NCBI GenBank assembly: GCA_028551475.1 | Contig: CM052357.1 | Location: forward strand, 186,001-250,000 | Reading direction: 5' to 3' | Length of the DNA: 64,000 nt | DNA from: Casuarina equisetifolia | Lineage: Eukaryota > Streptophyta > Magnoliopsida > Fagales > Casuarinaceae | Shown: positions 13,798 through 28,957 of the stretch, one piece after another | Numbering within the stretch: position 1 is the stretch's first letter | Layout of the letters: every line of letters starts with the position of its first letter | The notes under the pieces: model-generated | What the model saw: the letters and a program-made list of their open reading frames with translations, nothing else | Told to the model about the DNA's origin: nothing | Database searches by the model: none | Translations under genes and position numbers: made by a program

Positions 13798-13809
13798 TGG
13801 TATCAGAGC
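13798..13809 (+). other. Primer-binding site of copia element
   Basis: TGGTATCAGAGC follows the left LTR without a gap. It is the usual complement of the initiator tRNA-Met 3' end used to prime minus-strand synthesis in plant copia elements. Confidence 0.93.
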
Positions 13810-13948
13810 ATACGATCCTAGCTTCCGCCCCTTTTTCTCTCTTCCGACGAGTTGTGAGCCTCTTGCTGTTTTTTTTTCATCCATTGCTTTCTTCTCCCGT
13901 CAGTTCTTGTTAATTTGTCACCTTCTGTTTCGTCCTTTCTCCCTCCTT

Positions 13949-14095
13949 TTGGTCCTTTCTTTCTCTTTCCTGTTTCTTTTTCCACTCGTAGACAAAGGTA
14001 TTCTCTCCCTTTGGTCCTTTCTTTCTTTTTCCTGTCACTTTTTCTACCCGTAGACCAAGATATTTTCTCTTTCTTTGTCCTTTCTCTTCATCCTT
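13949..14095 (+). repeat. 62-bp tandem repeat in the copia leader
   Basis: Two pyrimidine-rich units start at 13949 and 14011 (each with TTGGTCCTTTCTTTC and a CGTAGACMAAG-like motif), and a partial third starts near 14075. They lie between the primer-binding site and gag. Confidence 0.75.
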
Positions 14096-14255
14096 CACAA
14101 TTCTTTTTTTCTCTTTCCTCCTTTTTTTCCAACTCCCTTACCTTTTATTTTCCATCAACCCTAGCCACTTTTGCTATTCCTTTCTTTATTTACCAAATTA
14201 CCCTTATCCTTAATTCCCTCATCTCAAACCCTAGCCGTCTTTGTTCACCTTCCTC

Positions 14256-18984
<4,729 letters not shown>

Positions 18985-18986
<2 letters not shown>

Positions 18987-18993
18987 GGGGGAG
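18985..18993 (+). other. Polypurine tract of copia element
   Basis: GAGGGGGAG directly abuts the right LTR and overlaps the pol stop codon. It is the expected primer for plus-strand synthesis. Confidence 0.9.
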
Positions 18994-19196
18994 TGTTAAT
19001 AGACAGCTGCCTCACCTAATACATTACCATTTTAGTGCCTGTGATTAGGCACAATATCATTGTAATTATTGTAAATATTTGGTTTACCTTTCCTAGGCTA
19101 GGTTATGTCTCTATAAATGTATAGCAAACATTGTAAAGCACAACACAGCAATAGAGAAATCTTTCATGCTCCCTCGCAATTTCTTAATTTCTTACA
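18994..19196 (+). repeat. Right LTR of copia element
   Basis: It matches the left LTR at 200 of 203 positions. The five bases after it (GTAAC) repeat the left flank. Confidence 0.95.
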
Positions 19197-19997
19197 GTAA
19201 CCACTAGATAGTCAATCAAATGCCCAAACTAATTCATGACAGTTACTTTTTATGTGAAATTTAAATAAAAATATAATATTTCAATCATGTTTTGAGCATT
19301 TTTAATATTATATCAAAGTTTATATTGAATTTATTTCACCCCATAGAAACACCTCCTCTCTCCCCCTTCCATCTTGGCAATTTTCTTTTGTCGTTGCTCC
19401 TAATTTCCGGCAAGGCCATTTTTTCATTGAATAAGAAAAGTAGAAGCTAGAAAAAGCTGTAAATACAAAAGAACACGGGTTAACGACCTCATCACATAGA
19501 TATTTTAGGGGATAAGGTTGCCCATTCGGTCAAGCTCTTCTCATACCGATTATTGCAGAAAAGAATGACCAAATAAGTGCCCTGCAGTCAAAGCCCAGTT
19601 CACCAACAAACCCAAGCCCCTACGTCTCGCCAAATCCATCCATTCTCTGTTTGTGCTTCTTGCTTAGTCTTCCTTCAAAGGGCCTTTTAAGTTTGGGGTA
19701 TACAGATAATGAAGGTAATTGAGAGAGTAATCGGCTTCTAAATGACAAATAAGGTGTTGGGGCAGGTGATAGAGACAGATGCTCTTTTGCACTTTGGTCT
19801 CCAACATCTTTTGCCTTGCGAAAAGAAAAGTGAAAAACGAAACAGATCATACTCGAGAGGAGAGATAGTTAACAGCTTCAACAAAAACCATAATTCATAG
19901 TACCATCAAAGTTCACAAAGGGCACCTGACAAATGTAATAAGCATGAATTAGTAGTAAGAAAATAAAAATTATGATAGCAACATTTCTACCTTGGCT
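19197..19997. other. Intergenic: copia flank and RLP 3' flank
   Basis: It starts with the right copy of the GTAAC target duplication and contains no recognisable gene. The part nearest 19,997 is likely the 3' UTR of the minus-strand receptor-like protein gene. Confidence 0.5.
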
Positions 19998-22799
19998 TTA
20001 ACACCGAGTCTGGAAATTTCTCGATAATTTGACCTTGCTGATAGCTATTGTTAGATAGAGCTTGTCCCATATTTTGTCCACGAACTGAAAATATGCATGC
20101 CTCCAAGAACTCTTCAAAACTAATGTGCCACAAACTCCCCAAAACCCACCAATGTATCCAAGTGCGATGCTCGTATAAAACCATAGATGTTCATAGAAGC
20201 TTGCATAATCTTGAATATTGGCTTTTTCCTGTTTGTTACCATTTTGTGCACCCGGTGCTGCTTCATCTCCCGGGCATTCCCTTGAAAGAGGATGACCACA
20301 AAGATTTGGATTTCCTTCATATGAAGAGTTGTCGAAGGTGTTGAACTGTCCTCCTAATGGGATTTTGCCTGAGAAGTTATTTTGTCCCAAAATAAAGTAT
20401 GCTAAAAAGTTCAAACTAACAAGATTTGGAGGAAGTCTGCCTGAAAGATGATTCGTTGACAAGTCCAAAACCTCTAAGTCCTGCAAGTCACTCATAGCAT
20501 TAGGGATACTACCAGTCAACAAATTTCTAGAGAGGTTCAAAACTATTAATCCTGTGAGACTTGTTATTGCTGTTGGAATTTCTCCTTCTAATTTGTTAGT
20601 TGAAAGATCCAAGGCTTTCAGTAGGTATAAATTTGGATCTGAAGGATATTGGAGAACATTTTCTTGGAAAGCCACTAACCGATCACCAATATTCCAAGGA
20701 ATGTTATAAGTAACGATCTTTGAGGTAGCAGAGATTTCTGATGCATTTGATCTCCTCATGCCTAACATGTTACTGAGGCATTTTGGTACAGTTCCTGTAA
20801 TATTATTCTCAGAGAGATCCAAGAAGTTTAGAAACTGTAGATCGCATAATGACGATGGTATGCTACCGGTGAACCAGTTTCCAGACAGGTCCAGAACCTT
20901 TAAGTACGATAGGTTTGGCCCTATCCATGCCGGTATCTTCCCAGACAGTCTATTGCGGCCAAGGCTTAACACCCTCAATGAAGAGCATCTCATCAGTGAC
21001 CGAGGCACTTCTCCAATGAAATTATTGTCCCTTAATCCCAGCAAGTGCAGCATATATTTGCTTTTAGTGAAATCGCAGATTCTTCCAATACTGTTAGGAA
21101 TTCTCCCAGAGAGATTATTTTGTCCTAAATAAAGGTGAAACAAATATGGGGTGTTTGTCCAACAATTAGGGAGTTCTCCCGATAACAAGTTCTTCCGAAG
21201 ATCGAGGCGACGCAATTTTATGTAAGTGGCATTTATGGACTTGTTTACCTCACATATTGATGTAATAGATCCCCGAAATGAATTATTGGAGAGGTACAAC
21301 TCAGCTAAATCGGAGCCAAATTGGGGCAATGGACCACTGAAGAGATTAGAGCTCAAATCTATGGAAGAATGAGCAACAAATCTTGAGGAAAACCACTGAT
21401 AAGGTATGGTACCATGGATCTGGTTTTCGGAGAGATCTAAGGAATTTATATTGGAAGAAAGGCTCCAAAACCAGTTGGGTATGGTGTCCGAGATTCCAGC
21501 ATTAGACATATAAAGCCTTGAAAAATTCTTCTGTGCTTGAAGCCATAAGGGAAATTTTGGTCCCAATTTGCAAGAGCTCAATTTAATGGTATCTAGATGA
21601 AATGATGGAACCCAGGTTGGACTAGTCTTCATAGACAAAGAGTTAAAAGACAAGTCCAAATGTTGTAGGGCGGAAATATTCGACAAATGTGCTTCAGTAA
21701 TATCACCTCGTAAAGAATTAGATGACAAGTCCAGTACTTGGAGCTTGAAAAGCTTCCCCATACCTATGGATAAACTTCCATTCAGCCTATTGTTGGACAA
21801 ATTCAACTTTATCAACAAAGGGAATTTTGAAAGATCATGAACCTCTCCCCAAATATTATTGTGTGACAAGTCTAATACTCGTAAATTGTGAAGATTCCCT
21901 AAAGTTTGCGGTATCATCCCATCAAGCTTGTTGTAAGAAAGGTCAGCATAAGTGAGAGCTACCATATCACCAAATGCTTTTGGAATGATACATTTCAACC
22001 GGTTATGTCCCAGTTCAAGACTAACAAGGCTATTGGAATATTTGAATAGCCAAGGGAATAAGGAAGAGTTAAGGTGATTGAAAGAGAGATCAAGGAATGA
22101 AAGTGGTGAAGAACAATTACCACTAGAAAGCAGAGGAGAAATCGGCATGTAGAGATCACAATAGCTTAGGTATAATTCTTTCAAAGAAGGGAGGACGCTG
22201 ATCTTATCTGGCCAGTTAATCACCTTACTAAGGTTCACACGGGTCATGTCCAGGTATCTTAAACAAGACAAATGAAGGACCCAGTCAAGATTATGTTTCT
22301 CACTTAATGTGTTCCAACTGAGATCAAGAGAAATCAAGTGTGTGAGATTTCCAATTTCCTGTGGAACGGTGCCAATTATTTCAGTGTGGGAAAGATCTAG
22401 ATATTCTAATTGAGTCAATGAGCCAATGAACTCTGGGAAGGGCTTTTGGCTAAAATTGTTGTGACTTAAGTTGAGGTAAGTCAAATGACTTAATCCAAGT
22501 AATGAAGAACTCATCTCACCTTTTAGAGTCAAACCACCCTCTCCAAGGTGAAGCATGAAAACATGTCCTGTTTGGTTGCTGCATTTAATTCCTTTCCATT
22601 CGCAGCAGTCCTCTTCACTGCCCCAAGAAGACAGCAGATTTTCATTGTCTTCAAGTCCTTGTTTGAACTCGAGAAGCGCTTGTCTTTCTTCATCTATACA
22701 TTTCACCTCTGAATTGCGCAAACTCCCACCGAAACCAATTGAAATTGAGCTACAGAGGAGGCCAAGTATGACAAGCAATTCAGCGTAACCACCTCTCAT
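19998..22799 (-). CDS. LRR receptor-like protein, EIX/Cf type
   Basis: A single exon of 933 residues. The order is a signal peptide (about 1-25), an N-terminal LRR cap (CIDEERQALLEFKQ through the DCCEWKGIKC motif, about 34-73), then some 25-28 extracellular leucine-rich repeats of the plant LxxLDLSxNxLxGxIP kind with many N-glycosylation sites. A juxtamembrane part, one membrane segment (about 873-895, with GFWGVCGTL) and a short cytoplasmic tail without a kinase follow. This is the architecture of plant surface immune receptors such as tomato EIX1/EIX2, which signal through SOBIR1-type kinases. The intron-less gene and the conserved WGVCG membrane motif fit the EIX-like clade. No stop or frameshift is seen, so it looks functional. 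The ligand cannot be inferred. Confidence 0.93.
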   Translation of the reverse strand: MRGGYAELLVILGLLCSSISIGFGGSLRNSEVKCIDEERQALLEFKQGLEDNENLLSSWGSEEDCCEWKGIKCSNQTGHVFMLHLGEGGLTLKGEMSSSLLGLSHLTYLNLSHNNFSQKPFPEFIGSLTQLEYLDLSHTEIIGTVPQEIGNLTHLISLDLSWNTLSEKHNLDWVLHLSCLRYLDMTRVNLSKVINWPDKISVLPSLKELYLSYCDLYMPISPLLSSGNCSSPLSFLDLSFNHLNSSLFPWLFKYSNSLVSLELGHNRLKCIIPKAFGDMVALTYADLSYNKLDGMIPQTLGNLHNLRVLDLSHNNIWGEVHDLSKFPLLIKLNLSNNRLNGSLSIGMGKLFKLQVLDLSSNSLRGDITEAHLSNISALQHLDLSFNSLSMKTSPTWVPSFHLDTIKLSSCKLGPKFPLWLQAQKNFSRLYMSNAGISDTIPNWFWSLSSNINSLDLSENQIHGTIPYQWFSSRFVAHSSIDLSSNLFSGPLPQFGSDLAELYLSNNSFRGSITSICEVNKSINATYIKLRRLDLRKNLLSGELPNCWTNTPYLFHLYLGQNNLSGRIPNSIGRICDFTKSKYMLHLLGLRDNNFIGEVPRSLMRCSSLRVLSLGRNRLSGKIPAWIGPNLSYLKVLDLSGNWFTGSIPSSLCDLQFLNFLDLSENNITGTVPKCLSNMLGMRRSNASEISATSKIVTYNIPWNIGDRLVAFQENVLQYPSDPNLYLLKALDLSTNKLEGEIPTAITSLTGLIVLNLSRNLLTGSIPNAMSDLQDLEVLDLSTNHLSGRLPPNLVSLNFLAYFILGQNNFSGKIPLGGQFNTFDNSSYEGNPNLCGHPLSRECPGDEAAPGAQNGNKQEKANIQDYASFYEHLWFYTSIALGYIGGFWGVCGTLVLKSSWRHAYFQFVDKIWDKLYLTIAISKVKLSRNFQTRC

Positions 22800-23661
22800 T
22801 CTTTTAAGCTCTGTTTGGGACGGGAGTAAGAGCTCAAGCCACTACTTGTTTGATATCCCAAGCAAACCATATGATTGGTTTTATATTGGTATCGATCTGT
22901 CCAGTAATTGGCTAACTATATTTCTGTCCCAGTAATTTGGAAACTTCAAAGCAAACGCAACGCGACTTAAAAGCAAAAGAAATAGACAGCCACCCAAAAG
23001 GTTTTAATGAGGTGCACGGAGTCAAGACGCATCTAATTAAGAAAAGCATAAGAAGTTTCCGTAAGAATATTGAACTTTAGCAAAGTCTACAACAAAGACT
23101 TGGAAATCAACGTATCTCATCCTTAGCAATCTTATGTTCACGTTAATATTTAACTTTAAGTAAGAGTAAGAAGAATATAACTATTATAGAGAATGATATT
23201 TTTGAATGACGATTCCATAGTCAAACTTCTTTGCTGATAACCCATTTGGTCGCTTGAAATCCATTTTGTCCCTTGATTTCCTTACAGTTTTCAGTTACTC
23301 AAAATGATGTAACATTGACCATATCATGTGCATATTAAGCGATTACAAACTATATGTCAATATTTGAAAGAGAGATGAAGTTTTGACAGAGAGAAACATT
23401 TCTTAGATACCAACATGATCTAATAAATCCTTAAGTTTCTTCGAATGTATTATTCAATAAGTTGCTCAAATGACCGAATAATCAACGTAGTGGATAAATT
23501 ATAAAACACATCTTACGACTTTATATGATTTATATGTCACAAGTTTGGATTTCAATCCAAAAGACTAGTCTTATAAGCATTAAAATTCTCTCATTCTTAT
23601 CAATATGGAATATGCCACCAATTCCCTGCCACCCAATTTTGGGTGTCCCAAGCTAGAGTAA
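22800..23661. other. RLP promoter and internal remnant of an old LTR element
   Basis: The first hundred bases hold the likely promoter of the receptor-like protein gene. The rest is AT-rich. The part next to 23,661 would be the internal region of the minus-strand LTR remnant, but no gag or pol coding survives. Confidence 0.45.
22879..22887 (-). promoter_or_regulatory. Putative TATA box of the LRR receptor-like protein gene
   Basis: On the minus strand this reads AATATAAAA, about 80 bases upstream of the ATG, next to a CCAAT-like motif. The position is right for a gene with a short 5' UTR. There is no transcript evidence. Confidence 0.4.
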
Positions 23662-23677
23662 GGTGGCTTTGATACCA
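23662..23677 (-). other. Primer-binding site of an LTR remnant
   Basis: On the minus strand it reads TGGTATCAAAGCCACC, the usual tRNA-Met-type site with one difference (A for G) from the common TGGTATCAGAGC. It lies one base after the CA end of the adjoining LTR. Confidence 0.6.
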
Positions 23678-23678
23678 T

Positions 23679-24232
23679 TGTCACAGGCTTGAATTCAAAT
23701 TTAAAAAATTGTTCTAATTAGCTGTAACAATCAAGCCTCTTGTAGATCAAGAAAGGTGAAAAACAGAATACCCACGAGAGATGGGTGCAATCCAAACAAT
23801 GTTACAATTGTTTTACAATTCAATTTATACAAAGAGGTCCTGTGGTTTATAGAGAAGTGAGAGAGAAAAATATCTAGAGTAATTTGAGACAAAGATTTGC
23901 ATGGATTTGTAATTATTGCACTAATTGACTTAAGCCCCAACATATTTTTCCAAGGTCATGCCTGCTTCTTGCTTTCTTTCATAGGTCTGCTGCATTTTCT
24001 TTTTGCTTTAACTTTCTATGGCTTGTGCTTCAAGTTTTGCTCCTTCCACATCTGACGTGACTATGGTCTTGTTAATATTTTCAACAGTAAACACCATAAT
24101 TCATTTGCTCCTATCCAATACAAGACAAATATCACTACCCTTTCTTATTAGACTTGGGCCTCCGACGCATGACCTATATGTTACTCCGTGTTGCGGTCCT
24201 CACTCGCTTTCGCAACCAGAGAGATCGTAACA
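23679..24232 (-). mobile_element. Old LTR retrotransposon remnant: one LTR plus primer-binding site
   Basis: Read on the minus strand, the segment starts TGTTACGATC and ends GCCTGTGACA. It therefore has TG..CA ends and short inverted termini (TGT..ACA). A primer-binding site follows directly, which fixes this as the 5' LTR of a minus-strand element. A TATAAATTG motif lies in the second half. No coding region or partner LTR is present within a few kb, so the rest was lost or has decayed. I recognise no family. Confidence 0.55.
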
Positions 24233-25440
24233 ACCAGCTATCTCCACAGCGCGAGGTAGCAGTGCAAAATAGCCAAAGCCCCATAAACAATATAAGCGAC
24301 AAAGTTCACGTAGACGGTCTTAGTTCTTAGAGAATGAAAAGAAAAACAGGCACGATATTGCTCTGTTCCCATGGTTTCGAAAATCTAAATTCCCGTACTT
24401 GTACAAGGTACATTTTCTTCAAATTCTCTTGCAATTCACGTAATTCTTTTATCTCAGTATGTACTTATATGTATAAATGTGTGTTCTATCCTCAAATTGC
24501 AATTGAAATGAACTCAACATTCAAGAAACATTGTATTTTGTGTTGTTTTTGGATTGAATAATTTCTGCTTGGTTCTTCACAATATTGAGGATACAATAAA
24601 TTTAGTATCTGGGACTGTGGATTTAACTTTCTGGTGGTGAGTTGATGAAAAATGAAAGGGAACTGTCCCTGTATTTTCCCTGTAAGTTAATGCAAAAAGT
24701 AATTGACTTGGGGCTTATAAGTTACTCTTTGGCGTTTTCACTTACTTCCTTAGGTATGTTCATCGTTGTATAATCTATCATCAAAGTTTAAGTTTTAGGT
24801 ATATGAGTTTCATTGATTTCGATATTGGGGGTATGCTATTTGCTGAAGAAACGAATTGGATCTACCTCTTGTATGCCCTGGCGGGATTGGTAACTTGACT
24901 TGTTTCCTGGCCTGATGATTTGATTTTGCAAGAAGTAGGCTATATTTGAAGTGAGAATGGAATGCTGAATAGTTGACTGATGGTTGTGATACAAATTTTC
25001 GGGAAAAGCCATCATACATGTAATTATAGACAGGAATTTACTGTCGCTAATGGCCCACAACTATGAGCAACTTGGGTGTGTTTTAGTTGTTGCTAGATGA
25101 TCCAATTAACTAGTAAATATCAACTTTGAAATTTATAGCAATTAGAAGGGTAAGATTTTTCAAACTTAGTTACAATCGATGACTTTTGTTGTTGCTTGAT
25201 TTTTATTTTTATTTTTATTTATTTTTGGTTACATTGTACTTAGGCTTTTGACATTAGTTACCACAACTGCTTTGGTGTGAAGTAGTAATATGCATACACA
25301 GTGCAAGGTCAGGCAATTTCATGTAAAGGTATTCACCTTCTCATATATTTGTTATATATGTGTAGTTATGTTGGCTCGTGAGATGTGCATAATTAAGTTT
25401 ACAAAGGGTTTGTCTGTTGCTGAAGGTGTAGCAGAACAAG
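24233..25440. other. 5' flank of the WDR91-like fragment
   Basis: No protein is recognisable. The stretch near 24,240-24,420 could be a duplicated 5' UTR or first non-coding exon of the WDR91 parent gene. A splice-acceptor-like gtgtag stands just before the pseudogene ATG, which would fit an intron in the 5' UTR. This is inference only. Confidence 0.35.
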
Positions 25441-26024
25441 ATGGAAAACATGCTGTATACTGAGGAGCATGTGAGGCAGTTTCTTGTCTTCATCGGATTT
25501 ACTAGTACCCTGCATGCTTTTGAAGTTGAGTTGGGCAGAGACATTGGCAAAGGGTTTCAAGTGGATGAGTTTTTGGACTTAATCTTCTCAGTATTCATAC
25601 CCAAATTTCAGGCAGAAAATTATTTGGTCTGTTGAACTTTTTCAAGAAGTACTTTTCTTCATCATCGGAAACTGCACATGTTGCCACTTTTATCTATTTT
25701 GCGCTACCACATCGCTCATGCCATATGGTCAGGAAAGAGGGACAAAGTTGTAGAGTTGATTTTGATGAAAGACAATAAGTTTTTGCAAGGGGGTGAGGAT
25801 TGAAATGCCTGGTTTGATGGTTTTTTCTTTTATTCATTCTTTTGTCTCTAATGGATAACTTTCTCCTTGATTTATACTTTTGACCTTTTGTCGCAGCCAT
25901 TCCATATTTGAAGAATTTACATTTAGATCCTGAATTTCATATCTATTTCTCAAAGAATTGGGATCAGGCATTACGTCTTTTTGTGAGGAACTTCCTGAGT
26001 GAGATCTTCAACGAAACTCGTATC
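25441..26024 (+). pseudogene. WDR91: Truncated WDR91-type gene fragment (LisH/N-terminal part)
   Basis: The start ATG opens MENMLYTEEHVRQFLVF, close to the N-terminus of plant WDR91 homologues, which take part in endosomal phosphoinositide control. The first 60-odd residues are intact (GKGFQVDEFLDLIFSVF, IPKFQAE). A small indel then shifts the frame and a TGA follows at 25633-25635. Further on, a short deletion removes a few codons near 25,690, and a Trp-type codon is TGA at about 25,800. The donor expected near 25,816 reads AT instead of GT, while the acceptor CAG at 25894-25896 and the next exon (IPYLKN, DPEFHIYFSKNW, FLSEIFNETR) survive. Similarity stops at about 26,024, and no WD40 repeats follow. 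The intron trace shows copying at the DNA level, not by retroposition. Confidence 0.8.
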
Positions 26025-26189
26025 CTTCTCAACATGCATAAATTTATATTTTTAGTTTCTAAATTTATACATGGTTTCACTATCTCACTTACATTTATAA
26101 TGGAGTTACAACTCCAATAGTATCATAGAAAAGCAACTTTATTTGGATGAATTGCATTCTAGCTGCTATATGGTTTGTGTTCACAACCT

Positions 26190-26830
26190 AACTTTTTTTT
26201 TTGTGTGTGTGTGTATATTTTTGTATTGCTTTTTTTTTTTTTCTATATCTCACTTCTTTTTTTCTTACCCTTTTTTTCTTTGTGTGTTCATATTTCTATA
26301 TATTTTTTTTCTTTTTTTCTTTGTCTTTACCTTACTTTTTCCTTTTATTCTTATCCATTTTTTGTGTGTCTATATTTTATGTATTCCTTTCTTCTTTCTT
26401 TATCTATATCTTACTTTTGTTATTTTTTCCTCACTCTTTTCCTTTTTTCTATGCATATTTCTCTATTCTTTCTTTTTTCTTATCCCTTTTCTTTTATGTG
26501 TGTATATTATGTATTCCTTTCTTCTTTCTTTATTTTTATGTGTGTATGTATATTTCTGTATTCATTTCTTATTTCTTTGTCTATACCTTATTTTTCTCCT
26601 TTTTTTTTTTGCACTTTTTTTGTGTGAGTATAGTTCTATATCCCTTTTCTCTTTCTTTGTTTATACCTTATTTCTCTTCTCCCCCCTTTTTGTGTGTATA
26701 TATTTATACTCTTTCTTTAAAAAAAAAATTGTTACTTCTCTTCTTCTTCTTTTTCTACACATGTTTCTTTATTAACTTGATATATCCTTTTCATTTTTTT
26801 TTTTCATTTTCTCTTATTTTCTTCCCTTTC
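26190..26830 (+). repeat. T-rich degenerate minisatellite
   Basis: About 640 bases of almost pure T with C/G/A sprinkled in a recurring order: a TTTGTGTGT-like motif, then TATATTTCTATATTC-like, then a TTCTTTCTTTATCTATACC-like stretch. The pattern recurs every ~50-130 bases in several imperfect copies. Its long open frames on the plus strand are composition artefacts. It lies just beyond the breakpoint of the WDR91 fragment. Confidence 0.7.
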
Positions 26831-27388
26831 ATATGCATTCACATCGCAAACAACCTATGATGTTTAAAGCATAACTAAGAGTAAAACCTGTTAAAGAGTG
26901 AGTTCATATTAGATATTCTCCCACATATATTTTACACAAAATTTTTGTTACAAAGATTAATTCAATACAAGGCTAAGTTCCAAGATGAATGTTGTGATAT
27001 TTTTAGAATATATTGAATTAGGAATAGCCTATTACATTTTTCACGTAGATCAAATATTATAATTCCAAAATCAATTTATTATTCTAATCATGTCCAAGGA
27101 AAGGTAGCCTACAAAGTGGGGTGTTGGGGTAGTCCCAAGGAGTAAGAGCAATTGAAACCACATCGCACACATGGCATTGCGAGCCATCCTGCACATGCTG
27201 CTTGTCCCTCTGATTCTCTTACCAATTCCCTTAACTCTTCTCTCTATTGCTTTCTTTCCTATCCATCCCATCCTATCTCTTCCATCTAAAAGTTTTGTTA
27301 CATCCCTTTAACACAAGTACACCACAAATAGCAACGTATTTAGTTAGAAAATCAGCTAAGTTTTCCTCTTGTGCCTCACATTTGGACT
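26831..27388. other. Intergenic, with second copy of the dispersed repeat
   Basis: It holds the repeat copy at about 26912-27040 and the 3' flank of the glycosylase gene. No other gene is recognised. Confidence 0.45.
26912..27040. repeat. Dispersed repeat, copy 2
   Basis: It aligns with 755-880 in the same orientation. The shared core is the gattaattNaatacaaggctaag-like block at 26942-26977 (787-823 in the first copy), with weaker similarity on both sides. Confidence 0.45.
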
Positions 27389-28957
27389 CTATGAACCGGT
27401 GGCTGCAGCAGGACGATGGGACGCCAGGGCGCCGCATTGGAGGTGTCGCTGACAAGTGGTCAAGTGGTCATTGGTCAGGCCCGCAGCTTGCATTAATGAG
27501 TGAATGACTGTAGGGCCAACGAACCTAAAACCCCTCCTCACCATGTCTCTGCTTATGGTTTCTGATTTTGAGGTCTTCACAGGGATCTTGTGGCATGATT
27601 TATATTGGGTGAGGATGGGATTGTGGTTCACAAATCCCCACAAGTACTTGTCAAATGATCCAAACTCTCTCTTAATCTATAAAAAAAAAAAAGAAGAAGG
27701 ATCAGAATGTATTATACTTCGCAGCTTATGATAAATTAGACATATAAAGTAGCAGGTTGTGAGTACTTCAATGGAGGTACTTGCAAGGAGTTGGAGTTCT
27801 TGTTTCCTTACCTTAAGAATACACTCAGAGTTGTCAACAACTCCTCGAACTTGGGTTAGTTCTATGCCGTGATGAGCACTAATTGAAGTTATCTTTTTTT
27901 CAGTGAATCTGGAAACAATTTCAGCATCAAAACCTGAAAAAGCATCCCTGGAAAAAGAATTCCCGAACAATCATAGGTTAAGAACTTCTTTAATTTTACA
28001 AAAGAAAGAGTAAAAAAGGTGGTAATGAAATCCTACCCACCTAAACACTTCCCGTTTCTTTAGGACTGAAGTCCAATCTGATCCAACATGTGCAGCAGTC
28101 AACACAAGCAACTCAAACAACAGTCTGCATATACGTGCTTACATTTCAGTTCTCGATGTGGGTAAGTATGTGTCTGTTTATGTGAGAGAGAGGGAGAGAA
28201 GGAGCTCACTTGTCATCATGGACTGGAACTCCCCACTCTTCATCATGATAAGCAACATAGATAGGATCTGCAGGCACAATACAATGAGCAAATCATTAAG
28301 CTTTAGAAGGAAGCTCCAACCGTCAAACGTGTGCAACCGAAAAGCTTCCATACCTGAATTCGCTGTAATGAAAGAACATCTTTTCGCTTCCTGACCACTC
28401 ACTGAACTAAGAGACGCCACCTTCTCTTCATACTTGACAGATTTTGTTCTTCCATAATGGGCAATTCGCGTCCTTCGTTGTTCTTGCATCATTGCAACAT
28501 GTTCCCTCCTGGCGGCAGCTATGCTTCCGGGGTTCTCCACTAACATGGAGGAACAATATTTCAATTGGAAGGTGTCGACAGAAGGTGCAGCTGCAACACC
28601 ACCAGATTTTTTAGACTTCTTTGTTGGATTCGCCTGCTTAGTCGAGCATTGTGGTATCGAGACCTTAGCTCTAGAACTTTGCCTTTTAGGATAATTGCTT
28701 CCCTTAACCACTGGTGATTTTGGTTTAGGTGAGACTGGAGGAGACAAGAAGGGCTTTGTTTTATGGTCTACTGTGTCAGTTGGTGAAGGAACAGACGGTG
28801 GAGAAGGGATTTTTGAGGCATTCTTCTTAACTGAATTACGTCCTTCTAAGCTAGAAACTTGGTTGCAAGTTGGCTGAAGTACAGGACGGCCATTGATTTG
28901 AGCAACTTTCTGGGAAGCATTGGCTCCCTGGTGATATTTTAGTTTTGAGGAGCACAT
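27389..28957 (-). CDS. DNA-3-methyladenine glycosylase I (TAG) family protein
   Basis: Five exons (28957-28354, 28267-28210, 28124-28041, 27947-27812, 27676-27389) join in frame to 389 residues. The first ~190 residues are a basic, Ser/Pro/Lys-rich extension. The rest is the TAG fold: DPIYVAYHDEEWGVP at 202-216, LFELLVL, a KKREVF helix, WGFVNHNP, RRGFRFVGPTV, and the closing AAGLTNDHLTTC. Cys194, His209, His365 and Cys369 match the Cys-His-His-Cys zinc site of bacterial TAG. The family removes 3-methyladenine from alkylated DNA as the first step of base excision repair; plants have several nuclear members with such N-terminal extensions. Splice sites are canonical and phases agree, so the gene looks functional. 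Which plant paralogue it is cannot be decided here. Confidence 0.9.

Noticed and set aside
26143..26860. Three overlapping plus-strand frames of 150-219 codons, Phe/Leu-rich
   Set aside because: They look like membrane proteins only because the DNA is T-rich. All three frames are open together and there is no sensible start context.
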